Assembly (NCBI RefSeq): GCF_900105215.1
Contig: NZ_FOIP01000001.1
Location: 2,668,501-2,732,500 of the forward strand
Length of the DNA stretch: 64,000 nt
DNA from: Lacrimispora sphenoides
GTDB lineage: Bacteria > Bacillota > Clostridia > Lachnospirales > Lachnospiraceae
Reading direction: 5' to 3'
The position numbers and the translations under genes are program-made. Under the pieces are notes generated by a model, which was not told the origin of the DNA, ran no database searches, and saw only the letters and a list, made by a program, of their open reading frames with translations. Shown piece after piece: positions 56,856-64,000 of this stretch (its first letter is position 1; every line of letters begins with the position of its first letter).

Positions 56856-58364
56856 ATGAGCGAATACGCATTGGAAATGCTTGACGTGACCAAAACATTT
56901 TCCAAAGTGACCGCTTTAAATCATGTGGACTTAAAGGTAAAGGAAGGAGAGATACACGCTCTCATCGGAGAAAATGGTGCAGGAAAATCTACCCTTATGA
57001 AGGTTCTGTCCGGGGTTTACCAGGCAGATTGTGGAACTGTGCGCATTTTTGGGGAAGAAACGCATTTTCATAACCCACAGGATGCCATTGATAAGGGAAT
57101 TGCCATCATCTATCAGGAGTTAAGCCTTGTCCCTGATTTAAATGCGGTCGAGAATCTGATGCTGGGTCATGAGATTCATAAGAACCATTTTATAAAGAAA
57201 AAAGAGGAAGAAGAGTTTGCAAAAAAATGGCTGGACTATGTGAGTGCCGGTACCATCCCGGATTATCACACTCCGGTCCGCTGCCTAAGCGTTGCACAGC
57301 AGCAGATGATTGACATCGCAAAAGCAGTATCCTATCATGCAAAAATCATTATTATGGATGAGCCTACGGACAGTCTGACCCAGAAAGAAATTGATGTTCT
57401 GTTTCAGATTGTGAGAAAGCTTAAGCAGGATGGAATCACGGTGATTTACATATCCCACAGGCTGGAGGAGCTGTTTGAAATCTGTGACCGGATCACGGTG
57501 CTTCGGGATGGTGCTTATGTAGACTGCGCGAATATTGCGGATGTGAATAAGGACTGGCTCATCGGAAAGATGATTGGCCGGGACCTAAAAGATACCTTTC
57601 CGCCCAGACGCCGGGTACATTCAGAGGAAGTGGTGCTTGAGACCAGCAATTTATGCGGGGAACAGTTTCAAAATGTATCCTTCCAGCTTCATAAAGGGGA
57701 GATCCTGGGATTTTCCGGTCTGGTTGGTGCTGGAAGAACGGAGGTTATGCGTGCCATATTCGGGGCGGACAAAATCTGCTCCGGAGAAATGAAGCTTTTT
57801 GGTCAGACGGTGCATATGACCCACCCCTGTCAGGCGGTGGAACTTGGCATGGGATTTGCCACGGAGGACAGGAAAGCCCAGGGGCTTTTCCTAAACCAGA
57901 CAATTAAGGACAATATCGCAATTGCATCCCCAAAGCGGGTTTCTACCAAAGGCTTTGTAAGCGGAAAAGAAGAAGTAAAGCTTGCAAACCAGTATATGAA
58001 GGAGTTAAAAATTGCTGCGCCAGATATTCATAAAGTCTGTAAATTCCTCTCAGGAGGAAACCAGCAAAAGGTGGTGCTCTCCAAATGGCTGGCATCGGAA
58101 TGCAGGATATTGATCCTTGATGAACCCACCAGAGGAATCGATGTAGGGGCAAAGTATGAAATTTACTTACTGATGGACCAGCTGGCCAATGCGGGAGTCA
58201 GTATCATCATGATTTCTTCCGAAATGCCGGAGATCATGGCAGTATCAGACCGCATGATCGTAATGCACGAGGGGACTGTGACCGGGGAAATTACTCATGA
58301 AGATTATACGGAAGAAAATATTATGAAGCTTGCCAGCGGCGAAATACGGAAAAAGGAGAGTTGA
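56856..58364 (+). CDS. Sugar ABC transporter ATPase (RbsA/MglA-type)
   Basis: 502 residues with two fused ATP-binding domains. NBD1: Walker A GENGAGKSTL, signature LSVAQQQ, Walker B IIMDEPTDSL. NBD2: Walker A GLVGAGRTEV, signature LSGGNQQK, Walker B ILILDEPTRGIDVG. All motifs are canonical for the class. RBS AGAGGTGAGC. Ends 3 bases before the next gene. Energises the ribose-type importer. Confidence 0.94.
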   Translation: MSEYALEMLDVTKTFSKVTALNHVDLKVKEGEIHALIGENGAGKSTLMKVLSGVYQADCGTVRIFGEETHFHNPQDAIDKGIAIIYQELSLVPDLNAVENLMLGHEIHKNHFIKKKEEEEFAKKWLDYVSAGTIPDYHTPVRCLSVAQQQMIDIAKAVSYHAKIIIMDEPTDSLTQKEIDVLFQIVRKLKQDGITVIYISHRLEELFEICDRITVLRDGAYVDCANIADVNKDWLIGKMIGRDLKDTFPPRRRVHSEEVVLETSNLCGEQFQNVSFQLHKGEILGFSGLVGAGRTEVMRAIFGADKICSGEMKLFGQTVHMTHPCQAVELGMGFATEDRKAQGLFLNQTIKDNIAIASPKRVSTKGFVSGKEEVKLANQYMKELKIAAPDIHKVCKFLSGGNQQKVVLSKWLASECRILILDEPTRGIDVGAKYEIYLLMDQLANAGVSIIMISSEMPEIMAVSDRMIVMHEGTVTGEITHEDYTEENIMKLASGEIRKKES

Positions 58365-58367
58365 CTT

Positions 58368-59612
58368 ATGGGATACAAAGAGACATTATTTCAGCCGGTC
58401 ATGATCGGCAGCAGAGAGTGTAAAAACCGGTTCTTCGCACAGCCCATGGAATGCGTGGATTCTGATGCAGAGGGAAATCCAACGGACTTAACTTATGAGC
58501 GGTATGAAAACCTGTATAAAGGCCAGTTTGGTCTGGTAGATTTAGAGGCGATCACGGTTACCAATGAAAGCCGCGCCAGAAAGACCCAGCTGGAGATCAT
58601 GCCCCGCAATGAAAAAGCCCTGGAAAAATTTATCCGCAGACTGAAAGAAGTAAATCCCGATGCACTGATTGTATTCCAGCTGACCCACTCAGGAGAGATC
58701 AGCGTGCCGGAGTTTTCCAGAAGGGTCTGTGTGAAACCGATGTACGGGCTGGGCGGCGACATCCTGACAGAGGAAGAAGTAGAAAATATCATGGACCAGT
58801 TTGCCCTGGCATCAAAGATCTGTCAGAATGTGGGTGCAGACGGCGTAGACATGAAGCTGTGTCATGGATACTTAGGTTCCCAGATTATCCGACCTTATAA
58901 TGACAGGGACTGGAAATACGGCGGCTCCTGGGAACGGCGTTCCGCTTTTGCATATGATCTCATGGAACAAATCCAGAAAGCGGTAAATTTTGATAAAAAC
59001 TTCCTGATTGGTTCCAAAATGTCCATGTGGGAAGGCTTCCCGGGAGGCTTTGGTTCCGCAGGTCCGGACTCTCCGCTGATGGATATGACAGAGCCCATCG
59101 ATTTAATTCAGGGGCTGGAGAAAATGGGAGCTTCCTATTTTGTGGAATCCTTAGGCAATGTCCACTGCAGCATGAGCTTTATGGAAGCAGCCACCAATGA
59201 TCCTTACTTCTCATATCTGCATATTTATTTTTCAGATTTAATGAAGAAAGCGCTGAAGCCGGAAACAGTTGTAATCGGTTCCCATTTTTCATCCTTCCGC
59301 GGAGGAAAGAACAAGCTTCTGTCCATTGAACCGGAGAAATCCTCCCTGTTTGCAATGGGAGCCAGATGCATTGAGGACGGCATGATGGATATGGTAGGTT
59401 TAGGGCGCCAGTCCTTTGCTGACCCGCTTACTCCTTTAAAGCTTAAGGAGGGCCGGGAACATGAGATCAAGTATTGTACCCAGTGCATGAACTGTGAAGA
59501 GTTGATGATACGTCAGCAGCCGGTCGGCTGTGTGGCATTTAATAAACCTTACACCCAGCGGTTTGTGGACATTCGTAAGACCATGGGAAAACTGACAGAG
59601 CTGCATACCTGA
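58368..59612 (+). CDS. Old-Yellow-Enzyme-like flavin reductase with FeS motif, no FAD domain
   Basis: 414 residues. OYE/FMN barrel: RFFAQPMECVDSDAEG, QLTHSGE and KLCHGYLGSQIIRPYNDR. At the end lies C370-x2-C373-x2-C376-x11-C388, resembling the 4Fe-4S motif (C-x2-C-x3-C-x11-C) of long-form 2,4-dienoyl-CoA and bile-acid enoate reductases, but the FAD/NAD domain that normally follows is absent. It could reduce an enone intermediate of the pathway, with electrons from a separate partner. Starts 3 bases after the ATPase gene. Confidence 0.85.
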   Translation: MGYKETLFQPVMIGSRECKNRFFAQPMECVDSDAEGNPTDLTYERYENLYKGQFGLVDLEAITVTNESRARKTQLEIMPRNEKALEKFIRRLKEVNPDALIVFQLTHSGEISVPEFSRRVCVKPMYGLGGDILTEEEVENIMDQFALASKICQNVGADGVDMKLCHGYLGSQIIRPYNDRDWKYGGSWERRSAFAYDLMEQIQKAVNFDKNFLIGSKMSMWEGFPGGFGSAGPDSPLMDMTEPIDLIQGLEKMGASYFVESLGNVHCSMSFMEAATNDPYFSYLHIYFSDLMKKALKPETVVIGSHFSSFRGGKNKLLSIEPEKSSLFAMGARCIEDGMMDMVGLGRQSFADPLTPLKLKEGREHEIKYCTQCMNCEELMIRQQPVGCVAFNKPYTQRFVDIRKTMGKLTELHT

Positions 59613-59711
59613 TGTCTGGCAGTTATATGGGATCCCGGAATTCCCAAAGAATCCGGCTGATCCATGATTCCGTTTATCTAAAAAAATTACATACAAAGAA
59701 AGGCAAAGAAA

Positions 59712-60434
59712 ATGAAAGAATTAAGAAAAGACGTATTGACAGCAAAGGATATTGCTTACATGATGGACCCAAGTGTACTGAAATTGGATACGTCAATCAA
59801 AGATGTGGAAGCCATGGTAGAAGCATGTAAAAAGTATGATTTTGGCTCTTGCTTCTGCTGGCCCTGCTATTACCCTGAGCTGGTGGAATTGTTAAAGGGA
59901 ACAAATACTGCTTTCGGTACCTCCCTTGCATTCCCTTCCGGTCAGGAAACCACAGAAACAAAAGTATACCTGGCTCATGAGTTTATGAAGCTGAATCCGG
60001 TGGAAAATGATATGGTAATGAATGTAGGCTGGCTGAAAGCGGGACTTTATGACCTGGTACTTGAAGATATCAAGGCAGTTCGTGAAGCTACTAAGGGTAC
60101 TTCTTTAAAGGTAATCATTGAAGCAATGCTCTTAACGGATGAAGAAATCATAAAAGCCAGTGAGCTTTGTATCGAAGGCGGCGCAGATTATGTCAAGACA
60201 GGAACCGGATTCTCCCAGAATCCTACAACCCTTCATCACGTAGAACTGATAAAGGCAACCGTAGGCGACCGTGCAAAGATTAAGGTTGCAGGCGGAGTCA
60301 GGGATTTAGACACACTTCTTAGAATGTATAAGAGGGGAGCATGCAGATTCGGTATCGGCTTAAGCAATGCAATAAAGATCATCGAGGAAGTGATTGCAAT
60401 GGGACACGATATTGATATGTCAACAATTGATTAA
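59712..60434 (+). CDS. deoC: Deoxyribose-phosphate aldolase
   Basis: 240 residues, DeoC/class I aldolase TIM barrel. Catalytic residues match the E. coli enzyme: Asp100 (ENDMVMNVG), Schiff-base Lys162 (DYVKTGTGF) and Lys191 (IKVAGGVRD). Cleaves 2-deoxyribose-5-phosphate to glyceraldehyde-3-phosphate and acetaldehyde; related aldolases take other 2-deoxy or keto substrates. No phosphopentomutase or pyrimidine phosphorylase is nearby, so nucleoside salvage is not the evident role. An aldol cleavage of the imported sugar is likely. RBS GAAAGGCAAAGAAA. Confidence 0.92.
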   Translation: MKELRKDVLTAKDIAYMMDPSVLKLDTSIKDVEAMVEACKKYDFGSCFCWPCYYPELVELLKGTNTAFGTSLAFPSGQETTETKVYLAHEFMKLNPVENDMVMNVGWLKAGLYDLVLEDIKAVREATKGTSLKVIIEAMLLTDEEIIKASELCIEGGADYVKTGTGFSQNPTTLHHVELIKATVGDRAKIKVAGGVRDLDTLLRMYKRGACRFGIGLSNAIKIIEEVIAMGHDIDMSTID

Positions 60435-60445
60435 AAGCTGATGAG

Positions 60446-60540
60446 AGGCTGTTGCAAAATAAACTGAATATGCCTGATATTGTATATAAGAAGTAATACG
60501 ATTGAAAGAAAGCGCATATATCATAGTTTTGCAACAGCCT
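60446..60540. repeat. MITE-like element with 14-base inverted ends
   Basis: AGGCTGTTGCAAAA (60446-60459) and its perfect complement TTTTGCAACAGCCT (60527-60540) bound a 95-base AT-rich segment without an ORF. The ends resemble those of insertion sequences that begin GGCTGTTGCAAA-like. An outer CTGATGAG/CTCATCAG pair (60438-60445, 60555-60562) encloses it. No clear target duplication. Confidence 0.65.
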
Positions 60541-60562
60541 AATGCTTTATTAACCTCATCAG

Positions 60563-60670
60563 GTAAGTCCCCCACTTCAATTCTGGAAAGGCATAAGTGG
60601 TGGGTGGACTTACTTGTGCCCGATAAAGCAGGGCATAATATGTCAGAAGGAGTGCAAACCCCTTCTGACA
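60563..60670. other. Run of three hairpins in the deoC-ucpA gap
   Basis: GTAAGTCCCCCACTT with AAGTGGTGGGTGGACTTAC (60563-60613), GCCC with GGGC (60618-60634), and the perfect TGTCAGAAGG with CCTTCTGACA (60641-60670). The first hairpin resembles the right-end structures of IS200/IS605 elements, but no transposase or TnpB is present. The rest of the 308-base gap is unassigned apart from the SDR ribosome site. Confidence 0.5.
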
Positions 60671-60742
60671 AGCTGCGATATCAGCTATGAGGTTATGAGC
60701 AAGCAGCGCAGCGGATTGCGAATATCCGATTAATAAGGAGGA

Positions 60743-61543
60743 ATGAAAACAATGGGAAAACTTACAGGTAAGACCGCATTGATTACAGGTGCTTCACGAG
60801 GCATTGGGGAAGGAATTGCTAAGGCGTTTGCAAAACATGGTGCAAAGCTCATCCTTCTGGATATTTCTAATGATGTAGACAGACTGACAGAGGAGCTAAA
60901 GGCAGAGGGAGCTTCTTGTGTGGCGGTGCGGGCGGATGTCCGGGATCTAAAGGCAGTTGAGGCTGCGGTTGCAGAAGGCAAACGTCAAATGGGAGATATT
61001 GATATCCTGGTGAATAATGCAGGAGTATGCAGACTGGGAAATTTCCTGGATATGAGCGAGGAAGACCGAGATTTCCATATTGATATCAACATTAAGGGTG
61101 TGTGGAACGTGACCCAGACTGTGCTTCCGGAAATGGTGGAGCGAAAGGATGGGCGGATCGTCATCATGTCCTCCGTAACAGGGGATATGGTAGCTGACCC
61201 TGGTGAAACAGCGTATGCACTGTCAAAGGCAGCCCTGGTAGGGTTCACAAAATCCCTTGCAGTAGAATTTGCCGGATCCGGCATCCGTGTCAATGCCATA
61301 TGTCCTGGATATGTGCGTACACCTATGGCAGAGAGCATTGCACAACAGTCGAATCCCACTGATCCTGAGTCTGTGCTGACAGAGATGGCAAAAGCGATCC
61401 CCATGAGACGGCTGGCGGCTCCCATAGAGGTGGGGGAACTGGCGGCGTTTTTAGCATCAGATGAATCCAGCTATCTGACTGGCACCCAGACGGTCATTGA
61501 TGGGGGAAGCACATTGCCGGAAAGTGTCAGTGTCGGGGTGTAG
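60743..61543 (+). CDS. ucpA: Short-chain dehydrogenase/reductase, UcpA-like
   Basis: 266 residues. Begins MKTMGKLTGKTALITGASRG; the real start may be ATG 60752, since GGAGGAATGAAAACA favours it over 60743. Rossmann TGASRGIGEG, NNAGVCRLGNFLDMS, catalytic YALSK, and the C-terminal LTGTQTVIDGGSTLPE. I recall an almost identical order of motifs in E. coli UcpA, an oxidoreductase linked to furfural tolerance. Reduces or oxidises a hydroxyl/keto group, probably NAD(P)-linked. Followed 3 bases later by EutH. Separated from deoC by the repeat-rich gap. Confidence 0.9.
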   Translation: MKTMGKLTGKTALITGASRGIGEGIAKAFAKHGAKLILLDISNDVDRLTEELKAEGASCVAVRADVRDLKAVEAAVAEGKRQMGDIDILVNNAGVCRLGNFLDMSEEDRDFHIDINIKGVWNVTQTVLPEMVERKDGRIVIMSSVTGDMVADPGETAYALSKAALVGFTKSLAVEFAGSGIRVNAICPGYVRTPMAESIAQQSNPTDPESVLTEMAKAIPMRRLAAPIEVGELAAFLASDESSYLTGTQTVIDGGSTLPESVSVGV

Positions 61544-61546
61544 TTC

Positions 61547-62650
61547 ATGATCATTTCAAAGGGAATTGTGCTTCTTATGGCCTTGTTTCTGCTTGCAGGC
61601 GGTCTGGATAAAATCACAGGCAACCGTTTGGGCCTTGGGGAAGAATTTGAAAACGGCTTCCATGCCCTGGGTCCCCTGGCCTTAACAATGGCAGGGCTTA
61701 CCAGCCTGTCCCCCCTGCTGGCCCGGTGGCTGTCCGGGGGAGTGGGAGCTCTGGCGGCAAAGGCAGGAATAAATCCTGCCATGGCCCCGGCGCTACTGAT
61801 ACCGGTTGATACGGGCTGTTACCCCCTGTCCCATGCCATGACTTCCGATGGAGCGGCAGCCGATTTCGCTTCCCTTATCGTTGCCTCCATGCTGGGGGCA
61901 ACGGTCACGTTCAGCGTGCCGGTGGCCTTATCGATTATAAGGAAAGAGGACTATGGCTGCATGGCTATGGGGACAATGGCAGGGCTTATCGCCCTTCCTG
62001 CCGGATGCTTTGTGGGGGGACTGATGATGGGGCTTCCTCCCGGAACCGTTTTATGGAATCTGCTTCCGGTTCTGGCGTTTGCTTTGGTTCTGGCAGCAGG
62101 CCTGTTTCTTTTCCCCCAGAAAACCATTCGGTTCTTTGTGTGGTTTGGCAAGGGTGTGGTGGCAGTCATTACCATGGCCCTTATTACAGCATGTGTCCAG
62201 GAAGTGACCGGGTTCGTTGTGGTGGAAGGCATGGCTCCCTTAAAGGATTCCTTTATCATCCTTGGAAATATCGCGGTGATGCTGGCAGGAGCTTATCCCA
62301 TGATGGCATGGATCCGCAAAAGACTTTTAAAGCCCCTAAAGAAAGCCGGCGGGTATCTTGGGGTGAATGAAACCGCTATGGCAGGCTTTCTGTCCACCTT
62401 GGCCAATAATGTCCCCATGATGGCAATGGTGAAGGATATGGATGACAGAGGAAAGGTATTAAACTTTGCCTTCGCCACCTGCGCCGCCTTTACCCTGGGG
62501 GATCATCTGGGCTTTTGCTCCGCTGTTGCACCGGATCGGATCCTGGCCATGGTTTGCGGAAAAATGGCAGGCGGTATTCTGGCTGTAGCCATGGCTTCTA
62601 TTCTGCCTGGGATGAGCCCGAAGAAGAGCGTTGTTAGACCTTCCGCCTGA
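61547..62650 (+). CDS. eutH: EutH-family ethanolamine transporter
   Basis: 367 residues, about ten membrane helices. The sequence GVNETAMAGFLSTLANNVPM and AAFTLGDHLGFCSAVAPDRI are typical of EutH; PVDTGCYPLSHAM in the middle as well. EutH moves ethanolamine across the membrane. No other eut gene (EutBC lyase, shell proteins, EutVW) is in the window. It is coupled to the SDR gene (3-base gap, weak RBS), so it may import another amine or alcohol related to the pathway. Confidence 0.9.
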   Translation: MIISKGIVLLMALFLLAGGLDKITGNRLGLGEEFENGFHALGPLALTMAGLTSLSPLLARWLSGGVGALAAKAGINPAMAPALLIPVDTGCYPLSHAMTSDGAAADFASLIVASMLGATVTFSVPVALSIIRKEDYGCMAMGTMAGLIALPAGCFVGGLMMGLPPGTVLWNLLPVLAFALVLAAGLFLFPQKTIRFFVWFGKGVVAVITMALITACVQEVTGFVVVEGMAPLKDSFIILGNIAVMLAGAYPMMAWIRKRLLKPLKKAGGYLGVNETAMAGFLSTLANNVPMMAMVKDMDDRGKVLNFAFATCAAFTLGDHLGFCSAVAPDRILAMVCGKMAGGILAVAMASILPGMSPKKSVVRPSA

Positions 62651-62669
62651 ACTCATGGATTTTTTTATA

Positions 62670-62698
62670 TTTACTTTGCTTAAGGTGTATGCTATGAT
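62670..62698 (+). promoter_or_regulatory. Promoter of the EmrE-like transporter gene
   Basis: TTTACT (62670-62675), a 17-base spacer and TATGAT (62693-62698). A small hairpin GCATGA...TCATGC follows in the 140-base leader; it is not a riboswitch I recognise. Confidence 0.6.
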
Positions 62699-62835
62699 GA
62701 AAAAACTCATCGTACGTAATAGATGGAGAGCAGCATGAATGATTTATAATCATGCACTGAACTTAGAGATGCTGTATATCAAATTTAAGCCGGACAGGAT
62801 GAGAACCTGATGATGACATGATGGAGTAGAAAAAC

Positions 62836-63762
62836 ATGAAAAAAGCACTTATATTTGGTATTATCGGATCTTTCTTTTTTGCATTTACATTTGTGCTGAA
62901 CCGTAGCATGCATCTGTCCGGTGGAAGCTGGATATGGAGTGCAAGCCTCCGATATCTGTTTACCTTTCCAATTCTGGCTTTGATCGTGGGGAAACAGCAC
63001 GGGTTTCAACAAGTCCATAAAGTTATAAGAAAGAATCTTTTAAATTGGCTTATATGGAGTACCGTAGGATTTGGTCTTTTTTACGCACCGATCTCTTACG
63101 CGGCCGATTATGGAGAATCCTGGTTGATTGCGGCATCTTGGCAGGTTACAATCGTAATGGGAATTTTACTATCTCCTGTATTCCACAAGCGTATACCCAT
63201 AAAAAATTTATGTATATCAGGATTTATTTTAATCGGAGTTTTTCTTTTACAGGTACATAATATTGCAGATTTGGATATTAAAATAACCCTTATGACGCTG
63301 CTTCCTATTCTTGTAGGGGCTGTTTCCTATCCTTTGGGAAACAGAAAGATCATGGAGGCAAGCGGGGACCAGCTATCTACAATCCAGCGGACTTATGGTA
63401 TGACGTTATGCAGTCTTCCCTTCTGGTTCATTTTATCGGTACTCGGTCTGGTAAATGCCGGGGTACCTTCTGTAAGTCAGACGGTACAATCCTTCTGTGT
63501 CGCGGTTTTTTCCGGAGTGATCGCAACGTTGCTGTTTTTTAAAGCCACCGATATGGTTAAGTCGAACCATAAACAGCTTGCTGTGATAGAATCCACACAG
63601 TCGGGCGAGGTCATATTTACCTTGCTGGGAGGCATCTGGCTTCTTGGGGATTCCCGGCCTGATGATTTGGGAATTCTCGGCATATCGTTTATTGTGTTTG
63701 GTATGATCTTTAACAGCATGATTGTATCCTTTTCTAAAAAATCAGAGATTATTAACCCGTAA
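62836..63762 (+). CDS. EmrE/DMT-family efflux transporter
   Basis: 308 residues with ten membrane helices in two EamA-like repeats (IIGSFFFAFTFVLNRSM at the start; VIESTQSGEVIFTLLGGIWL near the C-terminus). Belongs to the multidrug-resistance efflux DMT group (PF13536). Monocistronic: own promoter upstream and terminator downstream. No neighbouring regulator. Substrate not known. Confidence 0.88.
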   Translation: MKKALIFGIIGSFFFAFTFVLNRSMHLSGGSWIWSASLRYLFTFPILALIVGKQHGFQQVHKVIRKNLLNWLIWSTVGFGLFYAPISYAADYGESWLIAASWQVTIVMGILLSPVFHKRIPIKNLCISGFILIGVFLLQVHNIADLDIKITLMTLLPILVGAVSYPLGNRKIMEASGDQLSTIQRTYGMTLCSLPFWFILSVLGLVNAGVPSVSQTVQSFCVAVFSGVIATLLFFKATDMVKSNHKQLAVIESTQSGEVIFTLLGGIWLLGDSRPDDLGILGISFIVFGMIFNSMIVSFSKKSEIINP

Positions 63763-63777
63763 CGAAATGGTTTTTAC

Positions 63778-63812
63778 CTGCCAGCCTGTGGTACTTTTGC
63801 TGGCAGTTTTTG
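63778..63812 (+). terminator. Terminator after the EmrE-like gene
   Basis: CTGCCAGC pairs perfectly with GCTGGCAG around a 13-base loop, followed by TTTTTG. Confidence 0.92.
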
Positions 63813-63980
63813 TATTGATGTTTTGATCCATATGAACTTGAAAGTCTCTTGGTAGTCTGGTAATATTAGGAACAGATCATTTTGTTTGCAGCCGTCAAAT
63901 GATAAAGAGGCTGAAGTAAAAGAGGCGGCCGGGCATGGAAAGGAATAACAGCCGGGTATGCCCAGGATAAATAAAGATAT

Positions 63981-64000
63981 GAAAGGAAAGGGCATATGAG
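63981..64000 (+). CDS. Ribosome site and first codon of a gene cut by the window edge
   Basis: GAAAGGAAAGGGC precedes ATG at 63996-63998, followed only by AG before the window ends. The 180 bases before it hold no recognisable gene. Whether a real gene starts here cannot be judged. Confidence 0.3.

Noticed and set aside
62700..62835. Riboswitch (for example guanidine type) before the EmrE-like gene
   Set aside because: EmrE-like exporters can be guanidine-regulated, but no conserved ykkC, mini-ykkC or ykkC-III motif is seen, only a small hairpin.

Overview
The window looks like the chromosome of a low-to-moderate GC, Gram-positive anaerobe of the Clostridia, most likely Lachnospiraceae (a Lacrimispora / [Clostridium] saccharolyticum-like organism). 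This placement is inferred from strong AGGAGG ribosome-binding sites, frequent TTG/GTG starts, many lipoprotein-type ABC transporters, ECF transporter components and Clostridia-style gene content. No 16S or marker gene gives a species. Except for a short repeat-rich gap near 60.5 kb and one pseudogene, it is an ordinary, densely packed bacterial chromosome dominated by substrate-uptake and catabolic operons.

Region by region. (1) 1-6.4 kb, arginine biosynthesis: argG (partial, leftward) diverges from argC-GNAT-ACT-argJ-argB-argD, which ends in a terminator. (2) 6.4-6.7 kb, a decayed PfkB kinase remnant. (3) 6.8-17.8 kb, a ten-gene nucleoside uptake and breakdown operon: BMP lipoprotein, ABC ATPase, two permeases, nucleoside hydrolase, two M20 metallohydrolases, a ThuA-like protein, a LacI regulator and a PfkB kinase. 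(4) 17.9-23.6 kb, a beta-glucoside operon under LicT/BglG antitermination, with two RAT/terminator pairs, PTS EIIBCA, GH1 6-phospho-beta-glucosidase and a NagB-like protein. (5) 23.6-25.4 kb, an ECF S component and an AraC-HTH/HD-hydrolase fusion. (6) 25.4-38.3 kb, a peptide-type ABC transporter with three M20 hydrolases, an AroM-family protein, a DUF1177 protein and a convergent PucR-family regulator. (7) 38.4-48.3 kb, mixed genes: cyclodeaminase and folD, thiT with a TPP riboswitch, a YdcZ-type transporter, comEA, an OmpR response regulator, an acyltransferase/esterase group, rlmH and manA. (8) 48.4-62.7 kb, a sugar or polyol catabolic locus: leftward DeoR, ABC ATPase and FGGY kinase; rightward sugar-binding lipoprotein, TIM-barrel isomerase, zinc alcohol dehydrogenase, permease, ABC ATPase, Old-Yellow-Enzyme-like reductase, DeoC aldolase, UcpA-like SDR and EutH. 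(9) 62.7-64 kb, an EmrE-like transporter, a terminator and the first codon of another gene.

How the genes fit together. The nucleoside operon imports nucleosides, splits off the base and phosphorylates the sugar; its two M20 enzymes probably process amide- or carbamoyl-type products. The 25-38 kb locus would import short peptides or N-acyl amino acids and hydrolyse them with three different M20 enzymes; AroM and DUF1177 have no assigned function. In the 48-62 kb locus a kinase, an isomerase, dehydrogenases and an aldolase surround a ribose-type ABC importer, which fits a pathway from an unknown sugar or polyol through a phosphorylated intermediate to an aldolase cleavage. Strongest candidates for something undescribed: the AraC-HD fusion, the AroM/M20/DUF1177 peptide locus and the DeoC/OYE/EutH sugar locus.
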